Shown in pieces: positions 55,411 through 63,613 of a stretch of 64,000 bases of DNA. Source of the DNA: Leptolyngbya sp. KIOST-1. Its GTDB lineage: Bacteria; Cyanobacteriota; Cyanobacteriia; Phormidesmidales; Phormidesmidaceae. How positions within the stretch are numbered: position 1 is the first letter of the stretch; each line of letters begins with the position of its first letter. Both the position numbers and the translations under genes were made by a program. The notes beneath the pieces are model-generated. The model worked only from the letters and a program-made list of their open reading frames with translations, searched no databases and was not told the origin of the DNA. Where the stretch lies: NCBI RefSeq assembly GCF_000763385.1, contig NZ_JQFA01000002.1, forward strand, positions 3,162,001 to 3,226,000, read 5' to 3'.

Positions 55411-55524
55411 GTGGCCAAAAGCCGGGTTATCAAGCCTTGCCACGCCCGACCCAAAAAATAGGCTAGCTAGGGGCTGTAACCGTTGACTTCTGGGTCATCA
55501 AAGGCTAATTGATGACAGCCCCTA
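55411..55524 (-). repeat. Dispersed repeat family B, copy 3 (overlaps the end of coaX)
   Basis: Reverse-orientation copy with the inverted TAGGGGCTGT/ACAGCCCCTA pair intact. Its left boundary in repeat orientation (TAGGGGCTGTCATCAATTAG) contains the last codons and TAG stop of coaX. Confidence 0.85.
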
Positions 55525-56374
55525 CCCCCTGACGATAGCAGACCTCCAACCCCCAAAACCCCAGATCTGGATCGAGGTGGATCCCCTGGGCGGGGTTGGG
55601 GGTCTGCGCTGTTAAGGCCCCGTGGATCGCCGTCCCGTCGCCCCCGGTCAGCACCACCGCTCCGGTGGGCCAGTCGGCCCTCCAGGCGGCGATGAAGTCG
55701 CGGATGCCCGCCAGCTGAGTGTGCAAAATGCCGCTGGCGATCGCCCCGGCGGTGTCGGTAGCCCACCGCTGGGGCCACGGGCTGAGGCTGAGGTCTAAAT
55801 CGAGGGCGGGCAGCTGATCGGTGTGGGCGTGAAGGGCGCGAAACTGCGATCGCAGTCCCGGCAGAATGGCGCCGCCAATCAGGCGCTGATCCACGCCAGC
55901 GGTAAAGGTGAGGGCCGTGCCGCAGTCCACCACCAGCACCGGCCAGCCCCAGCGATCGCCAGCCCCCACTAGAGCCAGGGCGCGATCGATCCCCAGGGTG
56001 GGGTAGGTATCGCGCAGCGGCACCGCCCCCAGGGTGACCGGGTGCAGCGTCGGGTAGTTGGCCAACCAGGCCACCGGGGCCTCAACCACTGCCGCCAGCC
56101 ACAGATCGATAGGCGCAGGCCAGGTGGTTTCCCCGGCGATGAAGGCTGGCGGCAGGGTGACCTGCCGGTCGATCTGCCGCCAGGCCTCAGGGGCAAAGTG
56201 ATGCCGCTGGAGGATCTGGACCTGATCCTCGGACAGGGGTGTCGTGTGCCAGCTTCCTAGCCAGCGAGTGCCCTGAGGGGCAGGTTCTGAACCATCGCCC
56301 TCAAAAGTGCCCCAGTGCCAGCGGCTATTGCCAATGATTAAAGCCAGCCACAGTGTCTGACCACTCAATCTCAC
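55505..56374 (-). CDS. coaX: Type III pantothenate kinase
   Basis: Phosphorylates pantothenate, the first step of coenzyme A synthesis. 289 residues, ASKHA fold: the start LALIIGNSRWHWG (Asn-Ser at the phosphate loop), the VVDCGTALTFT motif with the catalytic Asp (about 149), and VVLTGGDG near 247. GTG start at 56374. The extreme C-terminus (GAVIN and stop) is encoded by the edge of repeat B copy 3, so its tail probably differs from close homologues. Cyanobacterial CoaX proteins have a divergent N-terminus like this one. Confidence 0.9.
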   Translation of the reverse strand: MRLSGQTLWLALIIGNSRWHWGTFEGDGSEPAPQGTRWLGSWHTTPLSEDQVQILQRHHFAPEAWRQIDRQVTLPPAFIAGETTWPAPIDLWLAAVVEAPVAWLANYPTLHPVTLGAVPLRDTYPTLGIDRALALVGAGDRWGWPVLVVDCGTALTFTAGVDQRLIGGAILPGLRSQFRALHAHTDQLPALDLDLSLSPWPQRWATDTAGAIASGILHTQLAGIRDFIAAWRADWPTGAVVLTGGDGTAIHGALTAQTPNPAQGIHLDPDLGFWGLEVCYRQGVGAVIN

Positions 56375-56977
56375 AACTCCATTTGTAACAGCAGGAACAG
56401 CGAAATCTCAATCAGGATTCAAGCTGGGGTGTTTAGGGAACCCGCATTTTTTGAAGACAGGGGCTGTTGGAAACTCGAGCGAGCGCCCGCAACCCGTTAA
56501 GGACCCTTTAAACAACTGAAGAGTGACCGTCATGGCCACTCTTCGTTACGTATTTTTTGGTGTAGGGGCCAGACAAAATTAGGATTGCCGTGGCTGGAAT
56601 AGGTTGCTTAACCGGGTTAAACACCTCTTGAAAGAACAAAGAATTCAACGAAATGGGCGAACTCTCTATACTACAGTTACTTTGCACAACCCGTTGCCTG
56701 ACCGGCATTTAGGATAGGAAAGACCAGGAATGGTCGCCTCTGGATGGGTTGTTGAAAAGCGGTTTTTGGGTTTGTTGCTGCTAGAGCACCAGCTTGTTTA
56801 GGTGATTAAACTGATTTTGGCTGGCGGGTTATTCAGTTGTCTTCGATATATCTAAAGTATCACAGGCAGGGGGGGCTGGGAAGGCTATTGACCTATCGTT
56901 ACCCGTTGTTACAGCGGTTAGCAATGCTAACAACATTTCCCGCAAAGAATAGTTTTTAGGATCCTATCAGCCCCGGT
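56375..56977. other. Intergenic region between coaX and priA
   Basis: About 600 bases. Contains a hairpin at 56519-56545 with an eight-base stem (GAAGAGTG/CACTCTTC) and inner CC/GG pairs. A 66-codon minus-strand frame has no support. No other signal is seen. Confidence 0.4.
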
Positions 56978-59605
56978 CTAGGCCAGATTGAGCGGATCGA
57001 CATCGATGGTGAGGCTCACCGCAGCCGGACAGTGGGGCTTCAGGTCCTGTAGGTTGGGCAGAGGATGCCCCAGCGGTCCCTTGACCAGCAGATGCCAGCG
57101 AAACCGGCGCGCCACCCGGGGAATGGGAGCGGGGGCGGGGCCGAGCAGTTGGTAGGGTGAGTCCTGAAGACGCCGGGTCAGGCGGTGGGCCAGGGTTTCA
57201 GCCGTCTCCTGCACTGCCTTGGGGTCGGTGCTGCTCAGCCGCAGCAGAATCATTTGCCCCGCCGGGGGGTACTGCAACAGCTGTCGCTGCGCCCACTCCG
57301 TGGCGATAAACCCCTCGTAGGCGTGCCGGGTCACCGCTTCGACCACCGGGTGGTCGGGGGTGTAGGTCTGCAAAATCACCTGGCCAGGCTGAGCACCCCG
57401 TCCCGCCCGGCCCGCCACCTGAATCAGCATTTGCAGGGCGCGCTCACTGGCCCAATAGTCATTCATATATAGGAGTCCGTCGGCGGCGATAATGCCGACC
57501 AGGGTGACCTGGGGCAGATCGATGCCTTTGGTCAGCATTTGGGTGCCCACCAGCAAATCCGCCTCGCCTGCGGCAAAGCGAGTCAGCAGGGCGCGGTGAG
57601 CCCCTTTGGTACGCGTCGTGTCGCTGTCGAACCGAATGCAGCTGAGGTCGGGAAAGGTTTCGGCCAGGGCATTGACCACCCGCTGGGTGCCGCTGCCAAA
57701 GTGCTTCAGGTAGGGCGAGCTGCACGCCGGGCAGTGTTTGGGATGGCCCTGGCTAAAGCCACAGTAGTGGCAGCGCAAGGTCATGGCGCTGGTGGCCCCA
57801 GGCTGGTGGTACGACAGCGATACATCACAGTGGGGGCACATCATCACGTGGCCACAGCTGCGGCAGGAGACGAAACTGCTGTGCCCCCGCCGATGAATGA
57901 ACAGCAGGCCCTGGTTGCCCTCGGCTTTCATGGCGCTCAGGGCTTGCTGCAGCGATCGGCTGAGAATGCTGCGGTTGCCCTCCTGGAGTTCGTCGCGCAT
58001 GTCGACAACGTTGACCTGGGGCAGGGGCTGGGCCTGGACCCGCTCGGGGAGGGAGAGGTAGGTCCAGGGGAGAGAGGGGGGAGTGGATGGGTGGGTGGGT
58101 AGATGGGTGGATGGGTGGATGTGGGTAGGGGAAGATTTAGGGATTGGGGTGCTATTAGAGGAGTCTGGGCGGGTTTCGGCGACGGGTGAATCGGTAAGGT
58201 TTGGGTAGAGGGTGGGCAGTGCCCACCCTACGGGTTCTAAACCCTCATCACCTAGGCCCTGGCACTGTACCCAGGTATCGAGGGAGGGGGTGGCCGAACC
58301 CAGCACCAGGGGGCAGTCTTCTAACTCGGCTCGCCAACGGGCTACGGTGCGGGCGTGGTAGCAGGGGGGTACGTCCTGCTTGTAGCTGCTGTCGTGTTCT
58401 TCGTCGAGAATGATCAGCCCCAGGGTTGGCAGGGGCATAAAGATCGCTGAGCGGGTGCCCACAATCACCAGGGGTTGGGGGGGCCTGAGACTCTGTCGCC
58501 AGGTGTCGTAGCGTTCGCCATCGGCCAGAGCGCTGTGGTAGACCAGCACCTGGGCCCCAAAGCGGCGGCGAAAACGATCGGTGAGTTGGGGAGTGAGGCC
58601 AATTTCGGGCACCAGCACCAGGGCCGACTGCCCGGCGGCCAGCCGTGGGGCGATCGCCTGCAGGTACACCTCGGTTTTGCCCGACCCGGTGACCCCGTGC
58701 AGCAAAAACTGACCGCCCTGCCCACACCTATTAATAGAATCGAGCGCCTGGGCCTGGAGGGGAGTCAGGGGCTTGGGCTGATCGCGGGCCAGGGCTGGCC
58801 CGGCTTCGACCCGCAGCTGCTCCCGCGATTCAATCACCAGACAGCCAGCCTGGGCCAACCGCCTGAGGGTGGGACTGGTGGTCTGACAGAGCTGCAGGGC
58901 GTCGCTGAGCCACAGGTCACCGCCCTGGCGGCGCAGGGTGGCCACAATCTGCTGCTGGCGAGGGGTGAGGCCGGGGGGAAGGGTATCGCCACAGACCAGC
59001 GTGACGGCCTGGCGCTGTTTGGCCTGGGGCGGCTGAGGGGGAGCCAGGTACGACTCGGCCCAGCCCAGCTGAATTAACTGCTGTATGGTTCGATAACTAT
59101 GGCCGCGCCGCTGCAGGTAGGGCCAGGTGTAGTCCCCCGTGGGCGATCGCTGGAGATCATCTAATAGATCGTTCACCCCTGGGGTCAGGGGATGGGGCAG
59201 GGGGTGGGCGGTGCGATCGCGCCGCAGCCGCAGCCGTCGCTGGGACCTGGCCAGCAGCCCCGGTGGCAACGCCGTCTTCAGTACCTGGATGAGCGGCACC
59301 TGGTAGTGGTGGGCCACCCGCTGCAGCAGCGCCCAGTAGGCCGGGGCAAAGAACCGCTGCTCCACCACCCCCTCCACCGGACGAATTTGGCCGGGCACCA
59401 GGTTGGCGGGCGGGGTGGTGGAGAGGGAAAGCGCGATCCCCCCAATGCTCTGGTGACGAAATGGCACCGTCAAAATATCGCCCACCTGTACCGCTAGGTG
59501 ATTGGGCACAGCATAGGTATACTCTGCGGGCTGGCCGCCGTAGTCCACCAAAACATTGACCCACTGGGGCTGGGTATCGCTCTCACCAAGGCCCACGCTT
59601 GCCAC
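56978..59605 (-). CDS. priA: Primosomal replication protein N' (PriA helicase) with expanded linker
   Basis: Restarts stalled replication forks by loading the primosome. About 875 residues from the chosen GTG. Walker A GVTGSGKTE at about 304-312, DEEH box at 401-404, and the zinc-binding cysteine pairs of the primosomal domain (CRSCG, CPHC, CHYCG, CPAC) near 600-650 are all present. Between the helicase lobes, about 65 residues (449-514) are Pro/Thr/His-rich and translated from a palindromic repeat and a (GGGTGGAT)n minisatellite. The GTG at 59605 is preferred; the frame extends to 59674, but that DNA is a DnaA-box cluster. Confidence 0.9.
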   Translation of the reverse strand: MASVGLGESDTQPQWVNVLVDYGGQPAEYTYAVPNHLAVQVGDILTVPFRHQSIGGIALSLSTTPPANLVPGQIRPVEGVVEQRFFAPAYWALLQRVAHHYQVPLIQVLKTALPPGLLARSQRRLRLRRDRTAHPLPHPLTPGVNDLLDDLQRSPTGDYTWPYLQRRGHSYRTIQQLIQLGWAESYLAPPQPPQAKQRQAVTLVCGDTLPPGLTPRQQQIVATLRRQGGDLWLSDALQLCQTTSPTLRRLAQAGCLVIESREQLRVEAGPALARDQPKPLTPLQAQALDSINRCGQGGQFLLHGVTGSGKTEVYLQAIAPRLAAGQSALVLVPEIGLTPQLTDRFRRRFGAQVLVYHSALADGERYDTWRQSLRPPQPLVIVGTRSAIFMPLPTLGLIILDEEHDSSYKQDVPPCYHARTVARWRAELEDCPLVLGSATPSLDTWVQCQGLGDEGLEPVGWALPTLYPNLTDSPVAETRPDSSNSTPIPKSSPTHIHPSTHLPTHPSTPPSLPWTYLSLPERVQAQPLPQVNVVDMRDELQEGNRSILSRSLQQALSAMKAEGNQGLLFIHRRGHSSFVSCRSCGHVMMCPHCDVSLSYHQPGATSAMTLRCHYCGFSQGHPKHCPACSSPYLKHFGSGTQRVVNALAETFPDLSCIRFDSDTTRTKGAHRALLTRFAAGEADLLVGTQMLTKGIDLPQVTLVGIIAADGLLYMNDYWASERALQMLIQVAGRAGRGAQPGQVILQTYTPDHPVVEAVTRHAYEGFIATEWAQRQLLQYPPAGQMILLRLSSTDPKAVQETAETLAHRLTRRLQDSPYQLLGPAPAPIPRVARRFRWHLLVKGPLGHPLPNLQDLKPHCPAAVSLTIDVDPLNLA
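58081..58128. repeat. GGGTGGAT minisatellite inside priA
   Basis: Tandem GGGTGGAT/GGGTGGGTAGAT units on the plus strand, encoding the Pro/Thr/His-rich insert. Likely variable between strains. Confidence 0.8.
58209..58229. repeat. Palindromic GGGTGGGCA repeat inserted in priA
   Basis: 10-base arms AGGGTGGGCA/TGCCCACCCT around one base. A related palindrome lies upstream of lipA at 61864. Here it is in frame, adding residues without breaking priA. Confidence 0.75.
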
Positions 59606-60103
59606 ACCATTGCTGTCACCTCTGCCAGTGTACGAGGTTGACGGTTTGCTTCCCCAAACCCACAGGTTTTCCACAACTTATTTTCTGTGGAAAACTTTTC
59701 CACAGGGTGGAAAAGTTCGGCGGCGAGGTTCATCGGAAAACCTGGAGAGATCCCCGGTGCCGCCAACAGCAACCCCACTCTGCCAAAGGACATAAGTGAT
59801 TATTCCTAGACTCCGATCAATGCTTGGGCAAAGTACCCGAGGATAGCAAAAATTCCTTTAAGGTTTCCCTTATATTTTCAGTCCACTTTTTGATTTCACT
59901 GCTACACTACGCAAGTTGCCAAAGAAATGTTACATTGCCTGGGAATTCACAAAAATATCCGTATTGTGGACTCACAAAATAAGTCGAAGATCCGTTTCCG
60001 GGATCAAGTCTTTTGTTAGGGGTTGCCGTCGGCAGGGCGCTCCGAATATACATGCCCCACATCTGCATGATTCGACCTGTAGGTATACCGTTCTATTAAC
60101 CCC
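59606..60103. other. Divergent priA/sigma spacer with DnaA boxes and AT-rich stretch
   Basis: About 500 bases. The priA-proximal part holds the DnaA-box cluster; the stretch from about 59840 to 59990 is clearly AT-rich. Promoters for priA and the sigma factor gene must lie here. Confidence 0.6.
59667..59714. promoter_or_regulatory. Cluster of DnaA boxes
   Basis: Three perfect copies of the cyanobacterial DnaA box TTTTCCACA: 59667-59675 (+), 59686-59694 (-) and 59696-59704 (+), plus a one-mismatch copy at 59706-59714 (-). The middle two form the palindrome TGTGGAAAACTTTTCCACA. Confidence 0.75.
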
Positions 60104-61282
60104 ATGAATACTACGTATAACTCTGACAGAGATAGCTCTATTGCCTGGCCCGACGACGCCATAGACGGGTTCGACACCGACCTGAATCGGATGGCCGAAA
60201 AAGTCTCCGCTGCGGACAGCCAACTCGCCCCTGACCTCACCGCCTGGGACGAAGATCGGGAGGTGCTGGCTAAGTTTTCTCAGTCAGAGGCCATGTCCGA
60301 GATGGGGCTGACGGGCTACAGCAAAACCCTCACCGACGATGCCGTTGGGGCCTTCTTTAAAGAGATGGCCCGCTACCCGCTACTCAAACCCAGCGAAGAA
60401 ATTGAGCTGGCCCGCCAGGTACGATTCTTGTCCAAGGTGGAAACTGCCAGCGAAAAACTCCAGAAGGAGCTAGGTCGGAAACCGACTCGACAGGAACTGG
60501 TGGAGAAATTAAAGCTCAGCGAAGCAGAGTTTACCCAAAAGCTCCACGACGGCAGAACGGCTAAGCGCCGAATGATTCGCTCCAATCTGCGGCTCGTTGT
60601 GTCGATCGCCAAGCGCTATTTAAACCGTGGGGTACCTTTTCTCGATCTGATTCAGGAGGGCGCGCTGGGTTTAAACCGGGCTACCGAAAAATTTGATCCC
60701 GACAAGGGCTACAAATTTTCGACCTACGCCTACTGGTGGATTCGCCAGGGCATTACCCGCACCATCGCCAACGATGCCCGCACCATTCGCCTGCCGATCC
60801 ACATTGTGGAAAAGCTGAACAAGCTGAAGAAAGCCCACCGCGATCTGCGCCGCGATTTGCAGCGCAACCCCAGCGAACAAGAGTTGGCCGATGCCCTGGA
60901 TGTGACGGTTGATCAGCTCAGAAGTTTGCAGCAGGTGCGCCGCCGCTCCCTGTCCCTCAACCACCGCGTAGGCAAAGGCGAAGATACCGAGCTGATGGAG
61001 TTGCTCGAAGACAGCAGCACCCAGACGCCGGAGTCAAAAATCAGCGAGAACATGATGCGCCAGGAAATTACCAGCGTGCTGGCGGAGGTGCTGACCGAGC
61101 GCGAGAAGGACATCATTACCTTGCGCTACGGCCTCGCCACGGGCGAAACCCACACCCTGGAGGAGGTAGGCGGCATCTTCAACCTGTCGCGGGAGCGGGT
61201 GCGCCAGATTCAAACCAAGGCGATGCGCAAGCTGCGCCGTCCCCAGGTGGCGGCTCGCCTGAAGGGCTGGCTCAACAAGTAG
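60104..61282 (+). CDS. Group 2 RNA polymerase sigma factor, SigC-like
   Basis: 392-residue sigma-70 family protein with an acidic N-terminus (1-75), region 1.2 (AVGAFFKEMARYPLL), region 2 (NLRLVVSIAKRYLNRG... KFSTYAYWWIRQGITRTIAN), region 3 and region 4 ending in LRRPQVAARLKGWL. Lacks the long region 1.1 of the primary sigma. The GAFFKEMARYPLLKP sequence points to the SigC branch, a guess from memory. It should direct transcription under stress or stationary conditions. Start ATG 60104. Divergent from priA; followed by a strong terminator. Confidence 0.9.
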   Translation: MNTTYNSDRDSSIAWPDDAIDGFDTDLNRMAEKVSAADSQLAPDLTAWDEDREVLAKFSQSEAMSEMGLTGYSKTLTDDAVGAFFKEMARYPLLKPSEEIELARQVRFLSKVETASEKLQKELGRKPTRQELVEKLKLSEAEFTQKLHDGRTAKRRMIRSNLRLVVSIAKRYLNRGVPFLDLIQEGALGLNRATEKFDPDKGYKFSTYAYWWIRQGITRTIANDARTIRLPIHIVEKLNKLKKAHRDLRRDLQRNPSEQELADALDVTVDQLRSLQQVRRRSLSLNHRVGKGEDTELMELLEDSSTQTPESKISENMMRQEITSVLAEVLTEREKDIITLRYGLATGETHTLEEVGGIFNLSRERVRQIQTKAMRKLRRPQVAARLKGWLNK

Positions 61283-61351
61283 TGAACCAACGATTGTTTG
61301 CCCCTCGGCAGTTGTCCATCTCAAACCCCATTTCCCTCTAGGATCCCCCTG

Positions 61352-61375
61352 CCCCCCTTTATCAAGGGGGGTTTT
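61352..61375 (+). terminator. Rho-independent terminator of the sigma factor gene
   Basis: CCCCCCTT/AAGGGGGG stem with a four-base loop followed by TTTT, 70 bases after the sigma stop. The most classical terminator in the window. Confidence 0.88.
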
Positions 61376-61437
61376 AGTTGGTAGGGTTGCCGTCAGTCGA
61401 GGGAGCAAACTGTATTGACGGCTTTGCGATCGAAACC

Positions 61438-61803
61438 ATGGATGCCATTCACCTCACCAACATTCGCGCCTACGGCTACACGGGGGCACTGCCGGAAGAA
61501 AACGTGCTGGGCCAGTGGTTTCAGGCCGATATCATTTTGTATTTAGATCTGACGGCGGCGACGGTGAGCGATCGCCTGGCTGACACCCACGACTACCGCA
61601 CCGTGATCGGGGGCACCCAGCAGATCATCCGGGAAGCCCGGTTTGCGCTGATTGAGCGGCTGGCGGGGGCGATCGCCGCCGCCGCCCTGGAGTCTGACCC
61701 CCGGCTACTGCGCGTGACCGTCAGCGTGACCAAGCTCACCCCCCCCATTCCGGACTACACCGGCCAGGTCGCAGTGGAGATTAGCCGCGATAGAATCCAG
61801 TAG
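61438..61803 (+). CDS. folB: Dihydroneopterin aldolase
   Basis: Converts dihydroneopterin to 6-hydroxymethyl-dihydropterin in folate synthesis. 121 residues, the usual size. Family marks: the opening [20 protein letters not shown] with the catalytic-region Tyr and Glu, THDYRTVI (about 50-57) and the C-terminal [17 protein letters not shown] with the conserved Lys (about 102). ATG at 61438; the frame is open further upstream, but that part is not conserved. Precedes lipA by 89 bases on the same strand. Confidence 0.92.
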   Translation: MDAIHLTNIRAYGYTGALPEENVLGQWFQADIILYLDLTAATVSDRLADTHDYRTVIGGTQQIIREARFALIERLAGAIAAAALESDPRLLRVTVSVTKLTPPIPDYTGQVAVEISRDRIQ

Positions 61804-61863
61804 GGGCAAATGATTGTTTGCCCTGGGCTGGTGGAGTTGACTCCTACTGGCGGCAAAGAATCT

Positions 61864-61880
61864 GGTGGGCCATGCCCACC
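61864..61880. repeat. Palindromic GGTGGGC/GCCCACC repeat before lipA
   Basis: Seven-base arms with a CAT loop, followed by CCTACGGTGG. Related to the palindrome in priA at 58209. It lies in front of the preferred lipA start. Confidence 0.6.
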
Positions 61881-61892
61881 CTACGGTGGCCC

Positions 61893-62801
61893 ATGACTCC
61901 TTCTACAGCGGATCGACGACGGCAGCTGCGGGCTGAACTAGAGCGCATGCCCGACTGGCTGCGGCGGCCCATCGGCAACGCCAGCGAACTTTCGACGGTG
62001 CAGCGCATTGTCAAGGAGCGGCAGATCCACACCATTTGCGAAGAGGGCCGCTGCCCCAACCGGGGAGAATGCTACGCCAACCGCACCGCCACCTTTTTGC
62101 TGATGGGGTCGGTGTGCACCCGCGCCTGCGCCTTTTGCCAGGTGGACAAAGGCCACGCCCCCACGACCCTCGACCCCCACGAGCCCGACAAAGTGGCCGA
62201 GTCGGTGCGGCTGCTGGGCCTGCGCTACGTGGTGCTGACCTCGGTGGCACGGGACGATCTGCCCGACCACGGGGCGGGCTGGTTTGTGCAGGTGATGGAA
62301 ACCATTCGCCATAGCAATCCAGACACCGCCATTGAAGTGCTAACGCCCGACTTCTGGGGCGGGCCAACCCGCGACGCTGGTCAGGCCGATCGTGTCCAGA
62401 CGGTGGTGGCGGCCAAACCCGCCTGCTACAACCACAACCTGGAAACCGTGCGGCGACTGCAGGCCCCGGTGCGGCGCGGGGCTAAGTACGATCGCTCCCT
62501 CCGCGTCCTATCGCTGGTTAAAGACTTTGACCCCACCGTTCCTACCAAGTCGGGGCTGATGGTGGGCCACGGCGAAACCGAGGCCGAGCTAATCGAGGCA
62601 ATGCAGGATTTGCGGGCCGCAGGGTGCGATCGCCTCACCCTGGGCCAGTACCTGCGCCCTTCCCTCGACCACCGTCCGGTCGAACGCTACTGGACACCGG
62701 AGGAGTTTGACCGGCTGGGGGAGATTGCCCACGACCTGGGCTTTACCCACGTGCGCTCTGGCCCCCTGGTACGCAGCTCCTACCACGCCGGAGAAGCACC
62801 G
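61893..62801 (+). CDS. lipA: Lipoyl synthase
   Basis: Radical SAM enzyme that inserts sulfur at C6 and C8 of protein-bound octanoyl groups to form the lipoyl cofactor. About 303 residues from ATG 61893; the coordinates given stop one codon short of the TGA at 62802-62804. Auxiliary cluster cysteines Cys49, Cys54 and Cys60 ([12 protein letters not shown]) and SAM cluster cysteines Cys75, Cys79 and Cys82 (CTRACAFC) are all present, as is the C-terminal RSSYHA with the cluster-ligand serine. The longer frame from 61818 passes through repeat DNA. The stop overlaps the lipM-like start. Confidence 0.95.
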
Positions 62802-63610
62802 TGAGCACGACCCCCTGGCGGCTGATTCCCCCGCTGGCCGCCCCCGGTGCCATGCAGATGGCGATCGACACCTGGCTGCTCGACCAGCACCAGCACCATG
62901 GCCACCCCCCCACCCTGCGGTTCTACACCTGGCACCCGGCGGCGATTTCCCTGGGCGTCAGCCAGCGCAGGCAGATGCCGGCCCACTGGCAAAATCTAGT
63001 CTGGCAGGGACAGCCCATGGACCTGGTGCCGCGACCGACCGGCGGCCGCGGGGTGCTGCACCAGGGCGATCTCACCTACGCGGTGGTGACATCCCAGGGG
63101 GCAGGCCAGTGGCCCAGCCATCTGTACCAAAATCGCCACCAGCTCTATCAAACGCTCTGTCAGTTTTTGATCCAGGGCTGGGAGTCGTTGGGTGTGCCCC
63201 TCAGCTTTGGCCAGCCCGGGCGAGACTATGGGCGATCGTCCAACTGCTTTGCCCTCGCCACCAGCGCCGACCTAATCGATGCCCAGGGCCACAAAGTGAT
63301 CGGCAGCGCCCAGCGGCGGCGGGGGGCCTACCTGCTCCAGCACGGATCGATCGCCCTATACCCGGACCCTACCCTCTGGCAGCAGGTCTTTCAAACCCAG
63401 GCTCCACCCCCCAGCCAGGTGCAGATCGCCATGCGCCACCTCGCGATCGACCAGGTTGTGGCCGCCCTCACCCAGGCGGCCAGCGACTGCTTTGGCGCTC
63501 AGTTTGTGGCCCAGCCCTTGAGCCCGCCGGAGTGGGCCGCCATCGGCGCGATCGCGCAAAAAAATGGCCCAGAGTGCCAGCGCACCGGGCCATTTGCCGT
63601 ATTGGCTTGA
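62801..63610 (+). CDS. Octanoyltransferase/lipoate-protein ligase family (LipM-like)
   Basis: 269-residue protein of the BPL/LplA/LipB fold. [16 protein letters not shown] (about 78-93) is the family motif. Cys149 in SSNCFA aligns with the catalytic cysteine of Bacillus LipM, and Lys165 in [11 protein letters not shown] is the conserved lysine, so an octanoyl-ACP:GcvH or E2 octanoyltransferase is the best guess. The GTG start at 62801 overlaps the lipA stop as GTGA, coupling cofactor attachment with sulfur insertion. The last codons contain a hairpin that may act as terminator. Confidence 0.85.
   Translation: MSTTPWRLIPPLAAPGAMQMAIDTWLLDQHQHHGHPPTLRFYTWHPAAISLGVSQRRQMPAHWQNLVWQGQPMDLVPRPTGGRGVLHQGDLTYAVVTSQGAGQWPSHLYQNRHQLYQTLCQFLIQGWESLGVPLSFGQPGRDYGRSSNCFALATSADLIDAQGHKVIGSAQRRRGAYLLQHGSIALYPDPTLWQQVFQTQAPPPSQVQIAMRHLAIDQVVAALTQAASDCFGAQFVAQPLSPPEWAAIGAIAQKNGPECQRTGPFAVLA
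63562..63595. terminator. Hairpin inside the 3' end of the lipM-like gene
   Basis: Nine-base stem AAATGGCCC/GGGCCATTT with a 16-base loop, within the last 20 codons and facing a convergent gene. Candidate bidirectional terminator. Confidence 0.5.
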
Positions 63611-63613
63611 GGG

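Noticed and set aside
59606-59674. PriA start at GTG 59674
   Set aside because: The extra 23 residues would be encoded partly by the DnaA-box cluster and do not resemble a PriA N-terminus.
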